DNA of 64,000 nucleotides from Curtobacterium pusillum (GCF_007673235.1 NZ_VDZH01000001.1:859261-923260), one strand, 5' to 3'; counted from the stretch's first letter, positions 15,829 through 25,011 are shown. Notes: a model not told the origin generated them from the letters alone. Program-made: numbers and translations.

Positions 15829-16818
15829 TCACAGCGAGAACTGCTCGCGCAGCCAGCTCGGGCCGTGCACCGCGGCGCCGATCGCCTCGACGCGGGCACG
15901 GAGCTCGCGGTCGGCGGTCACCACGACGACCGGTGCGTGCCCGGCGTCGAGCGCGGCCCGTGCGGCCTCGACGATCGCGTCGTCACCGGAGCCGGGCGCC
16001 CGGACGACATCGAGTGAGCAGGAATCGTCGGGTCGGGCATCGGCACCCGACGTCTTCTGCTCACTGAACGAAGCGGGCGAGCCCGACGCGCCCGCAGCGC
16101 CCGCGCCCGGCGCGCCCGCGCCGCCAGCACCCCGCGCCTCCCCCTCGAGCACGACCGTCCACCGCGGCCACCACCGGTCGAACGGCAGGTCCAGGAGCGC
16201 CGCCGGCACGCCCTCCGCGGCGAGCGCCTCGACCGACCCGAGCAACCGCGCAGCAGCCCCCGCCCGGTCCTTCCACCACCCGTCCGGCACGCTGCCGACG
16301 ACGTTCGCGGCGTCCACCACGACGTGCGGTGTCGTCCCGAGCCGTGCCCGCAACGCCGGCCAGGACGCCCCGAACCCGGGGTGCAGGGGCAGGTCCTCGA
16401 CGTCGTCGACGGGCACCCAGGCCAGTTCGAGGCTCTCGCGGTCCGCGATCACCGGTTCGAACGGACTGGAGGCGCGCCCCACCACCGTCGTGTACGTCCA
16501 GAACCCGAGGTCCAGCACGGACGTGTGCCGCAGGTCGACGCCGTCCTCCGGGACACCGGCTTCCTCGGCGGACTCGCGGAGGGCTCCGGTCACGGCGTCC
16601 TCGCCGAGGTGCCGGGCTCCGCCGGGGATCCCCCAGGTGCCGCCGTGGTGGCTCCACTCGACGCGGTGCTGCAAGAGCACCCGCCCCGAGCCGTCGTCGA
16701 CGAGGAGCCCGGCAGCGCCGAAGCGCCCCCAGGCCTTGGTGCCGTCGGGGCCGATCGCCCAGGCGTCGCCGGGGTCGCGGGGGCCGGGAGGAGGCCCGGG
16801 AGGCGTTGCGTCTGGCAC
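15829..16818 (-). CDS. Nudix hydrolase fused to a NYN/PIN-like domain, with a repeat-derived insert
   Basis: 329 residues from GTG 16818. Residues about 30-150 are a Nudix domain with a complete box: [11 protein letters not shown], then REsAEEAGV (G-x5-E-x7-RE-x2-EE-x-G). From about 160 a second domain, [14 protein letters not shown]...WWKDRAGAA and [17 protein letters not shown], has the acidic strand ends of NYN/PIN ribonuclease-like folds. The halves of this domain are separated by about 45 low-complexity residues encoded partly by a family B repeat (16012-16065), giving the peptide [19 protein letters not shown]. The Nudix part probably cleaves a nucleoside diphosphate derivative. Confidence 0.85.
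   Translation of the reverse strand: MPDATPPGPPPGPRDPGDAWAIGPDGTKAWGRFGAAGLLVDDGSGRVLLQHRVEWSHHGGTWGIPGGARHLGEDAVTGALRESAEEAGVPEDGVDLRHTSVLDLGFWTYTTVVGRASSPFEPVIADRESLELAWVPVDDVEDLPLHPGFGASWPALRARLGTTPHVVVDAANVVGSVPDGWWKDRAGAAARLLGSVEALAAEGVPAALLDLPFDRWWPRWTVVLEGEARGAGGAGAPGAGAAGASGSPASFSEQKTSGADARPDDSCSLDVVRAPGSGDDAIVEAARAALDAGHAPVVVVTADRELRARVEAIGAAVHGPSWLREQFSL
16012..16065. repeat. Family B repeat, copy 2, inside the Nudix-NYN coding sequence
   Basis: Left arm GAGTGAGCAGGAATCGTCGG and right arm ACCCGACGTCTTCTGCTCAC form an inverted repeat with a short spacer. It is read through in frame by the minus-strand gene. All other complete copies are intergenic. Confidence 0.8.
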
Positions 16819-16887
16819 CCACCAAGCCTGTCACACGGCACCGCGCATGTGACCGGAGACGTCGGGAGCACGTCGTGTACGGTGTCG

Positions 16888-16968
16888 TCCGAGACACGGG
16901 GTGCCGCAACCAGCGGCTGAGATCACACCCGTCGAACCTGCTCGAGCTCGTACTCGCGAAGGGATCGT
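16888..16968 (+). ncRNA. TPP (THI-box) riboswitch
   Basis: The conserved aptamer core is visible: ACACGGGGTGCC, then GGCTGAGATCACACCC, GAACCTG, and the 3' GCGAAGGGA. It ends 3 bp before the thiM start codon, so thiamine pyrophosphate binding would mask translation initiation of the thi operon. This is the classic arrangement in actinobacteria. Confidence 0.95.
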
Positions 16969-16970
16969 CC

Positions 16971-17846
16971 ATGGAAACCGCTGCGCCCGAACCGTCCTGG
17001 GCCCACCGAACCGCCGAACTCCTCGAGGCCGTCCGTGCCCGGGGCCCGTTGGTGCACTGCATCACGAACACAGTGGTGCAGAACGTCACCGCGAACGTGC
17101 TGCTGGCCCTCGGTGCCTCGGCCGCGATGGTCGACGTCGTCACCGAGGCCGGGCCGTTCGCCCGGGTCGCCGACGCCCTGCTGGTGAACACCGGCACCCC
17201 GCACGCCGAGCCCCGGGCCGCGTCGCTCGAGGCCGCCTCGGCAGCCGTCGACGCCGGCACGCCCTGGGTGCTCGACCCGGTGGCGGTCGGCTCGCTCCCG
17301 GTGCGGACCGCGCTCGCCCGCGACCTGCTGGCGCTCGGTCCGACGGTGCTCCGCGGCAACGCCTCCGAGGTCCTCGCCGTGCTCGGTGCGTCCGCCGGTG
17401 GGCGCGGGGTCGACAGCACGGTGGGCACCGACGACGCGCGGGATGCTGCGGTCGCCGCCGTGGCCGGTCCGGACCCGGACGGGAGGCGCGTGGCCGCGGT
17501 CGCCGTGTCGGGTCCCGTCGACCTGCTGGTCGCGCCCGGCATCGGATCGGTGCGGGTCGCGAACGGCACCGAACTACTGACCCGGATCACCGGCGGCGGG
17601 TGCGCGCTGGGAGCGGTCGTCGCCGCGTTCACCGCGGTCTCCCCCGACGACGCCGGAGCGGCTGCGGTCGCCGCCGCCGCGGTACACACGATCGCCGCCG
17701 AGCTCGCGGCGCGGGACGCCGGCGGGCCGGGCACGTTCCAGCCGCTGTTCCTCGACCGGCTGGCGTCGCTCAGCCCGGAGGACGTCGTCCGCGAGGCCCG
17801 GATCTCGGTGGAGCAGGCACCCGAGACGGTCGGGGTCTCCGCGTGA
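16971..17846 (+). CDS. thiM: Hydroxyethylthiazole kinase
   Basis: 291 residues. Phosphorylates 5-(2-hydroxyethyl)-4-methylthiazole in thiamine salvage. Family blocks: [52 protein letters not shown] and [17 protein letters not shown], where the GGGC stretch contains the anion hole and active cysteine. ATG 16971 directly follows the TPP riboswitch, and the gene is translationally coupled to thiE by a GTGA overlap. Confidence 0.95.
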   Translation: METAAPEPSWAHRTAELLEAVRARGPLVHCITNTVVQNVTANVLLALGASAAMVDVVTEAGPFARVADALLVNTGTPHAEPRAASLEAASAAVDAGTPWVLDPVAVGSLPVRTALARDLLALGPTVLRGNASEVLAVLGASAGGRGVDSTVGTDDARDAAVAAVAGPDPDGRRVAAVAVSGPVDLLVAPGIGSVRVANGTELLTRITGGGCALGAVVAAFTAVSPDDAGAAAVAAAAVHTIAAELAARDAGGPGTFQPLFLDRLASLSPEDVVREARISVEQAPETVGVSA

Positions 17847-18499
17847 CCGGCACAGACGTCGGTGTCTACCTCGTCACCGACGGCGCGTTGTCCGACCGGC
17901 ACTTCATCGGTGTCCTCGGTGTGGTCCGTGCCGCGGTGCACGGCGGCGTGCGGATCGTGCAGGTCCGCGACAAGGACGCCTCCGCGCGCGACCTGCTCGC
18001 CCTGACCTCCGCGGTGGCCGACGCCGTGGGCGACCGGGCGACGGTCGTGGTCGACGACCGGCTCGACGTCGCCCTCGCGGCGCGGCACGCCGGCCACCGG
18101 GTCGCCGGGGTGCACCTGGGGCAGTCGGACGTCCCGGTCGAGGTCGCCCGGGCCCTGCTCGGCGTGGACGCCCACGTCGGGCTGACCGCGAACACGCCGG
18201 AGCACCTCGCCGCCGTCGCCCGGCTCCCCCGCGGCACGGTCGACCTGCTCGGCGTCGGGGTCGTGCACCCCACCACGACGAAGGCTGACCACCCGCCGGC
18301 GCTCGGCCACGACGGGTTCGCCCGGCTCGCGGCCGCCACCGAGATCCCGTGCGTCGCGATCGGCGGGGTCACCCTCGACGACGTCGTGCCCCTGCGCGCC
18401 GCCGGGGCAGCCGGTGTCGCCGTGGTGTCCGGCATCTGCGCGGCCGCCGATCCCGGTTCGGCCGCCGCGGCGTACGTGTCCGCCTGGAGCGCATCGTGA
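17843..18499 (+). CDS. thiE: Thiamine-phosphate synthase
   Basis: 218 residues from GTG 17843. A TIM-barrel enzyme joining HMP-PP and HET-P to thiamine phosphate. Signature segments: [14 protein letters not shown] (pyrophosphate-binding), [30 protein letters not shown] and [10 protein letters not shown]. Four-base overlaps on both sides (GTGA with thiM and with thiD-tenA) show it is the middle gene of a coupled operon. Confidence 0.95.
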   Translation: MTGTDVGVYLVTDGALSDRHFIGVLGVVRAAVHGGVRIVQVRDKDASARDLLALTSAVADAVGDRATVVVDDRLDVALAARHAGHRVAGVHLGQSDVPVEVARALLGVDAHVGLTANTPEHLAAVARLPRGTVDLLGVGVVHPTTTKADHPPALGHDGFARLAAATEIPCVAIGGVTLDDVVPLRAAGAAGVAVVSGICAAADPGSAAAAYVSAWSAS

Positions 18500-19965
18500 C
18501 CGCCGCACGGCCGACGGTCCCCCGTGTCCTGAGCATCGCGGGCACCGATCCGACCGGCGGCGCCGGGCTGCAGGCCGACCTGAAGTCGATCGCGGCGCAC
18601 GACGGCTACGGGATGGGGGTCGTGACGGCGCTCGTCGCGCAGAACACCCACGGCGTGCGATCCGTGCACGTCCCCGACGCCGGGTTCCTCCGCGAGCAGC
18701 TCGACGCGGTGTCGGACGACGTGACGATCGACGCGGTGAAGATCGGCATGCTCGGCACCGCCGACGTCGTCCGCACCGTGACGGCGTGGCTCCGCGAGCA
18801 TCGCCCGCCCGTGGTGGTGGTCGACCCGGTGATGGTGGCCACGAGCGGCGACCGACTGCTCGACGAGGACGCCACCCGCGCGGTGTCCGACCTGCTCGAG
18901 CTGGCCGAACTGGTGACGCCGAACCGACCAGAACTCGACGTCCTCGCGACGCTCGCCGGAACCGAACCCGGCAGCTCGCCGACGGCGACGGCACGGATCG
19001 TCGCCCGGACCTGGGACGTCCTCGTGCTCGCGAAGGGCGGCCACGACGACGGCGACACCTCCGACGACGTCCTCGTCTCGCCCGAAGGCACCGCGCGGAC
19101 GTTCCCCGGCCCACGTGTCGCGACGACGAACACGCACGGCACCGGCTGCTCACTGTCGAGCGCGATCACGACGCTCGCAGCCCGCGACGGCGACTGGGAG
19201 CTCGCGATCGGCACCGCCAAGACCTGGCTGACCGCAGCACTCCGCGGAGCCGACGCCCTGCACGTCGGGACCGGCACCGGCCCGATCGACCACGGCGCCG
19301 TCGTCCGTGACGCCCTGCCCACGCCATCGTGGACGGACCGCTGGTGGACCGACGTCGCGGGCGTGCTGCAGGAGACGATCGACTGCCCGTTCCTGGTCGG
19401 CCTGCGGGACGGCACGCTCGACGCCGACGTCTTCGCGGGCTACCTCGCGCAGGACGTGCACTACCTGCGGGCGTACGAGCGGCACCTGTCGCAGCTCGCG
19501 TCGTGGTCGTCCGGCGACGCCGCGGCGTTCTGGACGGCGTCCGCCGAGGGCTGCGCCGACGAGGCCCGCGACCTCCACCACCGACGCCTCGCCGGCACGC
19601 ACGCCGACGACCCGGTCCACCCGACCTGTGCCGGGTACCTCGCGCACCTGCAGGCGGCCGCCGACACCGGGTCGGTCGGAGTCCTCGCCGCAGCGGTGCT
19701 GCCGTGCTTCCGGGTCTACGCCTGGGTCGGCACGCAGCTCGGCGCCGTGCCCGCGGACCACCCGTTCGCGGACTGGATCGGGGCGTACGGCGATCCGGGC
19801 TTCGCGGAGGCCTCGGCCGCCGCGACCGCCCGTGTCGAGCAGCTCGCGACCGCTGCGACACCCGCCGAGCGCGGCGCGATGACCCGGGCGTTCCGCCGCA
19901 GCACCGAGTGGGAGCTGGCCTTCTTCCGCATGCCGCTGCTCGCGCCGGCGCGAGTCCCGGCCTGA
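18496..19965 (+). CDS. thiD: ThiD-TenA fusion: HMP(-P) kinase and aminopyrimidine aminohydrolase
   Basis: 489 residues from GTG 18496. Residues 1-265 are ThiD: SIAGTDPTGGAGLQADLKS at the start, VVVDPVMVATSGDRLL, and TTNTHGTGCSLSSAI (GTGCS anion hole). Residues about 275-489 are TenA/Thi-4: FAGYLAQDVHYLRAY holds the active-site Asp and Tyr, LPCFRVYAWVG the probable catalytic Cys, and STEWELAFF the distal Glu. Fusion of the kinase to TenA is known in several lineages and suggests salvage of degraded thiamine pyrimidines. No thiC or thiG is in this operon, consistent with a salvage role. Confidence 0.93.
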   Translation: MTAARPTVPRVLSIAGTDPTGGAGLQADLKSIAAHDGYGMGVVTALVAQNTHGVRSVHVPDAGFLREQLDAVSDDVTIDAVKIGMLGTADVVRTVTAWLREHRPPVVVVDPVMVATSGDRLLDEDATRAVSDLLELAELVTPNRPELDVLATLAGTEPGSSPTATARIVARTWDVLVLAKGGHDDGDTSDDVLVSPEGTARTFPGPRVATTNTHGTGCSLSSAITTLAARDGDWELAIGTAKTWLTAALRGADALHVGTGTGPIDHGAVVRDALPTPSWTDRWWTDVAGVLQETIDCPFLVGLRDGTLDADVFAGYLAQDVHYLRAYERHLSQLASWSSGDAAAFWTASAEGCADEARDLHHRRLAGTHADDPVHPTCAGYLAHLQAAADTGSVGVLAAAVLPCFRVYAWVGTQLGAVPADHPFADWIGAYGDPGFAEASAAATARVEQLATAATPAERGAMTRAFRRSTEWELAFFRMPLLAPARVPA

Positions 19966-20023
19966 ACGCGAGAACAGTCCGTACGGACGAAACTCGGCCC
20001 ACGCCCGGAAGGCGGTGCGGAAC

Positions 20024-20065
20024 GGTCCGGAGGCGCGGGGCGGGGCCGCCACGCGCCTCCAGACC
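20024..20065. repeat. Family A palindrome, copy 2 (imperfect)
   Basis: Arms GGTCCGGAGGCGCG and CGCGCCTCCAGACC flank GGGCGGGGCCGCCA. It lies 60 bp after the thi operon and may act as its terminator. Confidence 0.75.
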
Positions 20066-20084
20066 GTCAGACCGTCACCACACT

Positions 20085-20176
20085 GCGAAAGCGACACCGT
20101 CGCGCCGACGCACGTCGACCACCCCGCCAAGGCGACACAATCCCGCCACCCTTCGGCGGCAGACAGTCGCTTTCGC
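20085..20176. repeat. Long inverted repeat with GCGAAAGCGAC arms
   Basis: Arms GCGAAAGCGAC and GTCGCTTTCGC are separated by about 70 bp that contain further short pairs (GCGACAC, GGCGACA). Single copy in this window; it lies between the convergent thi operon and metallophosphoesterase gene. Confidence 0.6.
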
Positions 20177-20205
20177 GGGTCGGGCCAGTCCGGAACGGGG
20201 TCGCG

Positions 20206-20715
20206 TCAGCGAGCCGGCGGCGACAGCCGCACCAGCTCGACGGTCAGGTCGTGCCGGTCGACCGTGCCGCGCATCCACGTGTGGTCCGGCTGGCGCCGGC
20301 GATCGGTCGGCGAACCGGGGTTGAGCAGGCGGAGCCCGGACGGCGCCACGGTGTCCCACGGGATGTGCGAGTGGCCGAACACGAGCACGTCGACGTCGGG
20401 GTACTCCGCGGTCATGCGACGCTCCCGGCCGGTCGCCGCACCGGTCTCGTGCACGAGGGCGAAGCGGAGGTCCTCGACGGCGAAGCGGGCGACGAGGGGC
20501 AGGCGGTCGTCGAACTCGGGTCCGTCGTTGTTCCCCCGGACCCCCTCGAACCGGCGCGACCGCGCCTGCACGGCGTCGAGCGTCGCGAGGTCCACCCAGT
20601 CTCCCGCGTGCACGACGAGGTCGGCGGCGTCGACGTCCGCCCAGAGCCGCTCCGGCAGGTCCTTCGCCCGCTTCGGCAGGTGCGTGTCGGAGAGCAGGAC
20701 GAACGAGGTCGTCAC
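20206..20715 (-). CDS. YfcE/MJ0936-type metallophosphoesterase
   Basis: 169 residues from GTG 20715, overlapping the MarR-family gene stop by four bases (GTGA). The metal-binding signature is complete: LLSDTHLPKR (D-x-H), VVHAGDWVD (GD), VRGNNDGPE (GNxD), LVHETG, and VFGHSHIPW (GHSH). The family hydrolyses phosphodiesters such as small cyclic or model substrates; the physiological substrate is unclear. Co-transcribed with the regulator. Confidence 0.9.
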   Translation of the reverse strand: MTTSFVLLSDTHLPKRAKDLPERLWADVDAADLVVHAGDWVDLATLDAVQARSRRFEGVRGNNDGPEFDDRLPLVARFAVEDLRFALVHETGAATGRERRMTAEYPDVDVLVFGHSHIPWDTVAPSGLRLLNPGSPTDRRRQPDHTWMRGTVDRHDLTVELVRLSPPAR

Positions 20716-21182
20716 GGTGCGGTGCGCCCGGGGACGGGCAGCCCCGCCTCGTCGGCGGCGCCGAGGCGTTCGAGCAGGCCGGCGAGCAGCGCGATGTCGT
20801 CGTCCGACCAGCCCGCGAGTCGTTCGTCGAGGGCGTCGCGGTGCAGCTGGACGGACCGTTCGAGTGCCGCGCGGCCCTCGTCGGTGACGCCGAGCGGCTT
20901 CGCGTTGCCCGTGCCGCCGTCCGTGGTCCGGATGAGCCCGGCGGCGAGGAGTCCGGAGAGCTGCCGCGAGATCGTCGACCGGTTGAGCCGCAGGTACCGG
21001 GCGATGTCGATGGCCATGCACCCGGGGTGCTGCACCACGAAGTCGACGAGGGACTGGTCGACGACGCTGAGGATGGACTCCGACCCACGGGCTCGGATGC
21101 TCGCACGACGGGTGATGCGGGCGAGCTCCGTGTAGGCACGCCCGATGTCGCTGTTGCGGACGTCGGGCTTCGGGTCGCTCAT
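20712..21182 (-). CDS. MarR-family winged-helix regulator
   Basis: 156 residues from ATG 21182. The winged helix spans about 35-105: LSVVDQSLVDFVVQHPG, AIDIARYLRLNRSTISRQLSGLLAAGLI (recognition helix) and TTDGGTGNAKPLGVTDEG (wing). Flanking helices give the dimer interface. It is translationally coupled to the metallophosphoesterase. No ligand can be inferred. Confidence 0.88.
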   Translation of the reverse strand: MSDPKPDVRNSDIGRAYTELARITRRASIRARGSESILSVVDQSLVDFVVQHPGCMAIDIARYLRLNRSTISRQLSGLLAAGLIRTTDGGTGNAKPLGVTDEGRAALERSVQLHRDALDERLAGWSDDDIALLAGLLERLGAADEAGLPVPGRTAP

Positions 21183-21283
21183 CGCCGGGCCTCCAGCCTG
21201 TCAGGGCCTGTTCGTTGCTGTGCCGGTGCCGACCGGCGGTGTTCGGTCCCGCCACCATACCGGCGGGTACGGTTCGCCGGGGG

Positions 21284-21745
21284 TCAGCGACCCGCCGCCG
21301 CGGCCTGCAGCGCAGGGATGTCGAGCTTCTGCATCTGCATCATCGCCTGGAATACGCGGGCGTTCGCCTCGGGGTCGCCCGAGCCGGTCATGAGGTCGCC
21401 CATCATCGACGGGGTGACCTGCCACGCGACACCCCAGCGGTCGAAGAGCCACCCGCACATCGACGGCCGTCCGCCGTCGGCGAGCAGGGCGTCCCAGATG
21501 CGGTCGAGCTCCGGCTGGTCGTCGACGTCGACCTGGAACGACACGGCATCGGTGTGCTCGTGCCCGGGTCCGCCGTTCATCGCCCGGTAGGGCCGGCCGA
21601 GGAGCGTGAACTCCACGACGAGCGTCTGCCCGTCCGGGGTCTTGCTCACGCTGTCGATGCTGCTGTCCGGGAACAGTGCGACGTAGTACTCCGCCGCCTG
21701 CTCGGCCTGGTCGTCGTACCAGAGGAACGGGGTGATCGTCGGCAT
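21284..21745 (-). CDS. PhnB-like VOC-superfamily protein
   Basis: 153 residues. ITPFLWYDDQAEQAAEYYVALFPDS and the central FRAMNGGP-like block (YRAMNGGPGHEHTDAVSFQV) plus WLFDRWGVAWQVTP are the standard segments of the 3-demethylubiquinone-methyltransferase-like/PhnB family. The biochemical role of these proteins is mostly unknown. Same strand as the GNAT gene 22 bp upstream, so probably one transcript. Confidence 0.9.
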   Translation of the reverse strand: MPTITPFLWYDDQAEQAAEYYVALFPDSSIDSVSKTPDGQTLVVEFTLLGRPYRAMNGGPGHEHTDAVSFQVDVDDQPELDRIWDALLADGGRPSMCGWLFDRWGVAWQVTPSMMGDLMTGSGDPEANARVFQAMMQMQKLDIPALQAAAAGR

Positions 21746-21767
21746 GGGCGGGGCCCTCCGGTTCGGC

Positions 21768-22064
21768 TCAGTCCGCAGCGCCGCGGCTGAGCAGGTCTGC
21801 CTTCTCGGGGTGCTCGTCGAACCACTTGCCGACGAACCAGCACATCGGGACGATGCGCTTCGTGGAGTTCGCCTCGACGTCCGCGACCGCGAAGTCGACG
21901 AGTTCGGCGGCGTACCCGTGCCCGCGGTGCTTGGGCACCGTGTAGGTGTGCGGGAAGGCGATCGCGTCGCCGTTCTCGCGGTGGTCGAGGACGCTCACGA
22001 GTTCGCCGCCGACGTACATCGCGTAGCGGTCCTGGTCTGCCTCGTGCCGGAACTCGTGGTCCAT
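21768..22064 (-). CDS. Small GNAT-like N-acetyltransferase (COG2388 type)
   Basis: 98 residues from ATG 22064. The acetyl-CoA-binding segment YTVPKHRGHGYAAELVDFA (R/Q-x-x-G-x-G/A) and the C-terminal PMCWFVGKWFDEHPE are typical of the short GNAT-like family related to human NATD1. FRHEADQDRYAMYVGGELVS forms the first strands. The acceptor is unknown. Confidence 0.88.
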   Translation of the reverse strand: MDHEFRHEADQDRYAMYVGGELVSVLDHRENGDAIAFPHTYTVPKHRGHGYAAELVDFAVADVEANSTKRIVPMCWFVGKWFDEHPEKADLLSRGAAD

Positions 22065-22142
22065 GCCGCCATCATGCACCCGTGTGACCCCGCGTGACGG
22101 CAGCCGGGGAATGCGTCGGACCGGTCGGCGTTGCACGGACCC

Positions 22143-22790
22143 ATGACAACCATCGGCATCATCGGCGCAGGCAACATCGGATCCCAGCTCGCACGACTCG
22201 CGGTGCAGCACGGTCACCAGGTGGTGATCGCGAACTCACGCGGCCCGGAGACCCTGACGGACCTCGTCGCGGAACTCGGCGACGGCACGCGGGCGGCGAC
22301 CCGCGACGAGGCAGCCGCCGCGGGCGAGATCGTCGTCGTCACGACCCCGCTCGCCGCGATCGAGACGATCCCGGTCGAGCCGCTCGTGGGCAAGGTCGTG
22401 ATCGACACGAACAACTACTACCCGCAGCGCGACGGGCACATCCAGGCCCTCGACGACGAGACCACGACCACCGCCGAGCTGCTGCAGGACCACCTGCCCG
22501 GCGCCCGCGTCGTGAAGGCGTTCAACCACATCGGTGCCGCGGACCTCACCGGCCACGCGACCCCGACGGGCACCCCGGATCGCCGGGCCCTCGTGGTGGC
22601 GGGTGACGACGACGCGGCCAAGGCCGTGGTGGCGGACCTCATCGACGAGTTCGGGTTCGACGTCGTCGACGCGGGCCCGCTCGCCGAGGGCTGGCGCATC
22701 CAGCGGGACACCCCCGGGTACGTCGCCCGGTTCACCGCCGACGAGCTCCGGGGCAAGCTGGCCGAGGCGAAGCGCTACCGCGACCAGTAG
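22143..22790 (+). CDS. NAD(P)-binding oxidoreductase of the F420:NADP reductase-like family
   Basis: 215 residues from ATG 22143. The Rossmann fingerprint TIGIIGAGNIGSQLARLAVQHGH is followed by IANSRGPETL (NADP-binding turn) and IDTNNYYPQRDG. The C-terminal region VKAFNHIGAADL and AGPLAEGWRIQRDTPGY match the family. Many members reduce F420 or unknown substrates with NADPH. A nearby start at 22131 lacks support. Confidence 0.88.
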   Translation: MTTIGIIGAGNIGSQLARLAVQHGHQVVIANSRGPETLTDLVAELGDGTRAATRDEAAAAGEIVVVTTPLAAIETIPVEPLVGKVVIDTNNYYPQRDGHIQALDDETTTTAELLQDHLPGARVVKAFNHIGAADLTGHATPTGTPDRRALVVAGDDDAAKAVVADLIDEFGFDVVDAGPLAEGWRIQRDTPGYVARFTADELRGKLAEAKRYRDQ

Positions 22791-22828
22791 GTCCCGGCCG
22801 GCCGCGGCCTGCCGAGACTCGGGCCACG

Positions 22829-22864
22829 CGACACTTCTCGCGCGTTGGAGCGCGAGAAGTGTCG
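22829..22864. repeat. Inverted repeat CGACACTTCTCGCGC
   Basis: Perfect 15-bp arms CGACACTTCTCGCGC and GCGCGAGAAGTGTCG with a 6-bp loop, flanked on both sides by CGAGACTCG. It lies between convergent genes and is likely a bidirectional terminator or a palindromic element. Confidence 0.75.
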
Positions 22865-22916
22865 CCCACACCGAGACTCGCCTCGCGCGAGCGCCGCGAG
22901 CCCGGCCCCCGCACGT

Positions 22917-23885
22917 TCAGGCGCCGTCGAAGATCACCGTCATCTCGGCGATGTCGTCCTCCGACGGCGCCCACGCCGTGCCCGCCTCGGCGTTCTGCAC
23001 GATCTGCTCGGGCTTCGTCGCCCCCGCGATGACGCTCGACAGCCCGGGCTGCGCCAGCAACCACGCGAACGTCGCCTGCAGCATCGTGACCTCGCGCTCG
23101 TCGCAGAACCGCTGGAACTCCTCGACGATCCCCCACGGCGCGTCGGCCAGTAGCTGCGGCTTCGCCTTCGTCAGTCGGCCGTCCGCGGGGCCGCCGTCCT
23201 TCGTGTACTTGCCGGTGAGCAGGCCGTTGTACAGCGGGAAGTACGGCAGGAACCCGAGCGCGTAGGCACGCACGGCGGGCAGGACCTCGTCCTCCACCGA
23301 GCGGGCGAGCGGGCTGTACTCGTTCTGCGCGGACACGAAGGCCGTGGTGCCGGCGATCGAGGCGGTGAGCTCGGCCTCGGCGATCTGCCACCCGGCGAAG
23401 TTCGAGTGGCCGATGTAGCGGATCTTGCCCTCACGGACGAGGTCGTCGAGCACGGACAGGGTCTCCTCGATGGAGGTCACGTCGTCCGGCCGGTGCATCT
23501 GGTACAGGTCGATCCAGTCGGTCCCGAGGCGCTTGAGCGACGACTCGACGGCGAGCCGCACGTACCGCCGGGAGCCGCGGACACCCCAGTCGGGGCCGTT
23601 CGCACCCTGCATGTCCATGCCGAACTTCGTGGCGAGGACGACCTCGTCACGACGCCCGGAGAGCGACTTGCCGAGCATCTCCTCGGACAGGCCGGGCCGA
23701 CCGCCGTAGACGTCCGCCGTGTCGAAGAGGGTCACACCGGCGTCGAGGGCGGCACGGACGACGGCGTCCGTGCCCTCCTGCGACTCGGTGAACGTACCGG
23801 GTCGGCCGAAGTTGTTGCAGCCGATGCCGACGGTGGAGACGACGAGCCCTGACGGCCCGAGCGGACGGTGTTCGATTCCGGTCAT
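22917..23885 (-). CDS. Aldo/keto reductase
   Basis: 322 residues from ATG 23885. The (beta/alpha)8 AKR tetrad is visible: Asp and Tyr in FDTADVYGG, Lys in VVLATKFGMD, His in LYQMHRPDD. IRYIGHSNFAGWQIAEAE and QNEYSPLAR are AKR signature regions, and VIAGATKPEQIVQNA is the NADPH-binding C-terminal part. Substrate unknown; the closest groups include stress-related general AKRs. Confidence 0.92.
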   Translation of the reverse strand: MTGIEHRPLGPSGLVVSTVGIGCNNFGRPGTFTESQEGTDAVVRAALDAGVTLFDTADVYGGRPGLSEEMLGKSLSGRRDEVVLATKFGMDMQGANGPDWGVRGSRRYVRLAVESSLKRLGTDWIDLYQMHRPDDVTSIEETLSVLDDLVREGKIRYIGHSNFAGWQIAEAELTASIAGTTAFVSAQNEYSPLARSVEDEVLPAVRAYALGFLPYFPLYNGLLTGKYTKDGGPADGRLTKAKPQLLADAPWGIVEEFQRFCDEREVTMLQATFAWLLAQPGLSSVIAGATKPEQIVQNAEAGTAWAPSEDDIAEMTVIFDGA

Positions 23886-23954
23886 GACTCGACCGTACCG
23901 GCGACCCCGGAACTGGGGCTGCGCCGGGCGCACGGGTTGCCGTTAGAACTGACG

Positions 23955-24986
23955 ATGGATCAGCCTACGGAGGGAGCCGCAGTGGCATCGCATCGCATGC
24001 CGGACGACGAGCGACCGCGTCGCGCGGTCCCGGCTTGGGTCACGGCACCGCCGGAGGGCGACGGCCTGGAGGCACGCCCCACCCCTGTCGCGTCGGCCCC
24101 TGCACCCGAGACGGTCGGCCCCGGCAGCACGCTGCCCACCGTGCCGCCCGCATCCGCGCCCGGCGACGCCGACATCGTGGTCCCCGACTACCCGCCGCAG
24201 GAGGACCTGCTCCCGCCGGCCCCGACCTCGCCGGCGGTGCACACGGTCCCGTTCGAGCAGGCCCTGCTCGCGCCCGCGCCGGTGTCGCCGATCGACGCAG
24301 CTCCTCCGGCGCCCGTCGTGCCCGCGGTACCCGTCGTCGGGCAACCGCGGTTCTCCGTCCCCGGTCTGGAGCACGTCGTGGTCGAGGGCACCGAACCCGC
24401 CCCCACCGGCCCGATCGGCTACCGGACGCCCGCTCGCTTCGCCCGCCAGCAGGCCCCGCTCCCGGCTCCGGCGTCGGCTCCGACGCCCACCCGGTCGTTC
24501 GACGCCGTGATCGCGCCGCCCGCCTCGGCACCGACCGCCGCCCCGTCCTCCGCTCCCGCACCGGCACCGGAGTCCGAGACCACCGCACCACCCGCCGAGG
24601 CGACCGACGCCGACGGAGGCGAGCCGCGCCTCCAGGCTGACCCGGTGCGCGTCCGCAAGCCGCTCGTCGGGGCCACGCCGGGTGCCGTCCTCGGCGCCGT
24701 CGCCGGTCTGGCGACGCTCGGACTCGCGGCCGGGTGGTTCCTCGCTCCCGCGACCGTGCACGGTGTCGGGCTGGTGCTCGGTGTGCTCGCGCTGGTGCTC
24801 TCGATCGTGACGCTGCGGAACGGCGCGGCCACGTGGCAGCGGCCGATCGCGCTGCTCGGGGCGGTGCTCGGCGGCGTCGGCACGCTCGTGCTGCTGTGGG
24901 CGGTCGCCTCGGCGGTGCTGCCGCTCGCCGGCGTGACGCTCCCCGATCTCACCGGCACGGGCACGACCTCGAAGCTCGCCCCGTAG
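23955..24986 (+). CDS. Pro/Ala-rich protein with C-terminal membrane helices
   Basis: 343 residues from ATG 23955. Residues 1-245 are low-complexity and Pro/Ala-rich with scattered acidic residues and are probably disordered in the cytoplasm. Three hydrophobic helices follow (about 250-275, 278-298, 305-330). TAGAAC lies 5 nt before the ATG with no ribosome binding site, suggesting a leaderless message. Two stretches, GLEARPTP and GEPRLQAD, are encoded by GGCCTGGAGGCACG and CGCGCCTCCAGG, which are arms of the family A palindrome. Function unknown. Confidence 0.75.
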   Translation: MDQPTEGAAVASHRMPDDERPRRAVPAWVTAPPEGDGLEARPTPVASAPAPETVGPGSTLPTVPPASAPGDADIVVPDYPPQEDLLPPAPTSPAVHTVPFEQALLAPAPVSPIDAAPPAPVVPAVPVVGQPRFSVPGLEHVVVEGTEPAPTGPIGYRTPARFARQQAPLPAPASAPTPTRSFDAVIAPPASAPTAAPSSAPAPAPESETTAPPAEATDADGGEPRLQADPVRVRKPLVGATPGAVLGAVAGLATLGLAAGWFLAPATVHGVGLVLGVLALVLSIVTLRNGAATWQRPIALLGAVLGGVGTLVLLWAVASAVLPLAGVTLPDLTGTGTTSKLAP

Positions 24987-25011
24987 CGCGCCGGGCGCCG
25001 GGCGCCGTCGT

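Noticed and set aside
16061..19153. Minus-strand 1030-codon frame antisense to thiM, thiE and thiD-tenA
   Set aside because: Ala/Arg/Ser-rich shadow. The thi genes and the Nudix gene explain the region fully.
23868..23954. Upstream extension of the Pro/Ala-rich protein from 23868
   Set aside because: It would overlap the divergent aldo/keto reductase start. ATG 23955 has a -10-like hexamer at leaderless distance.
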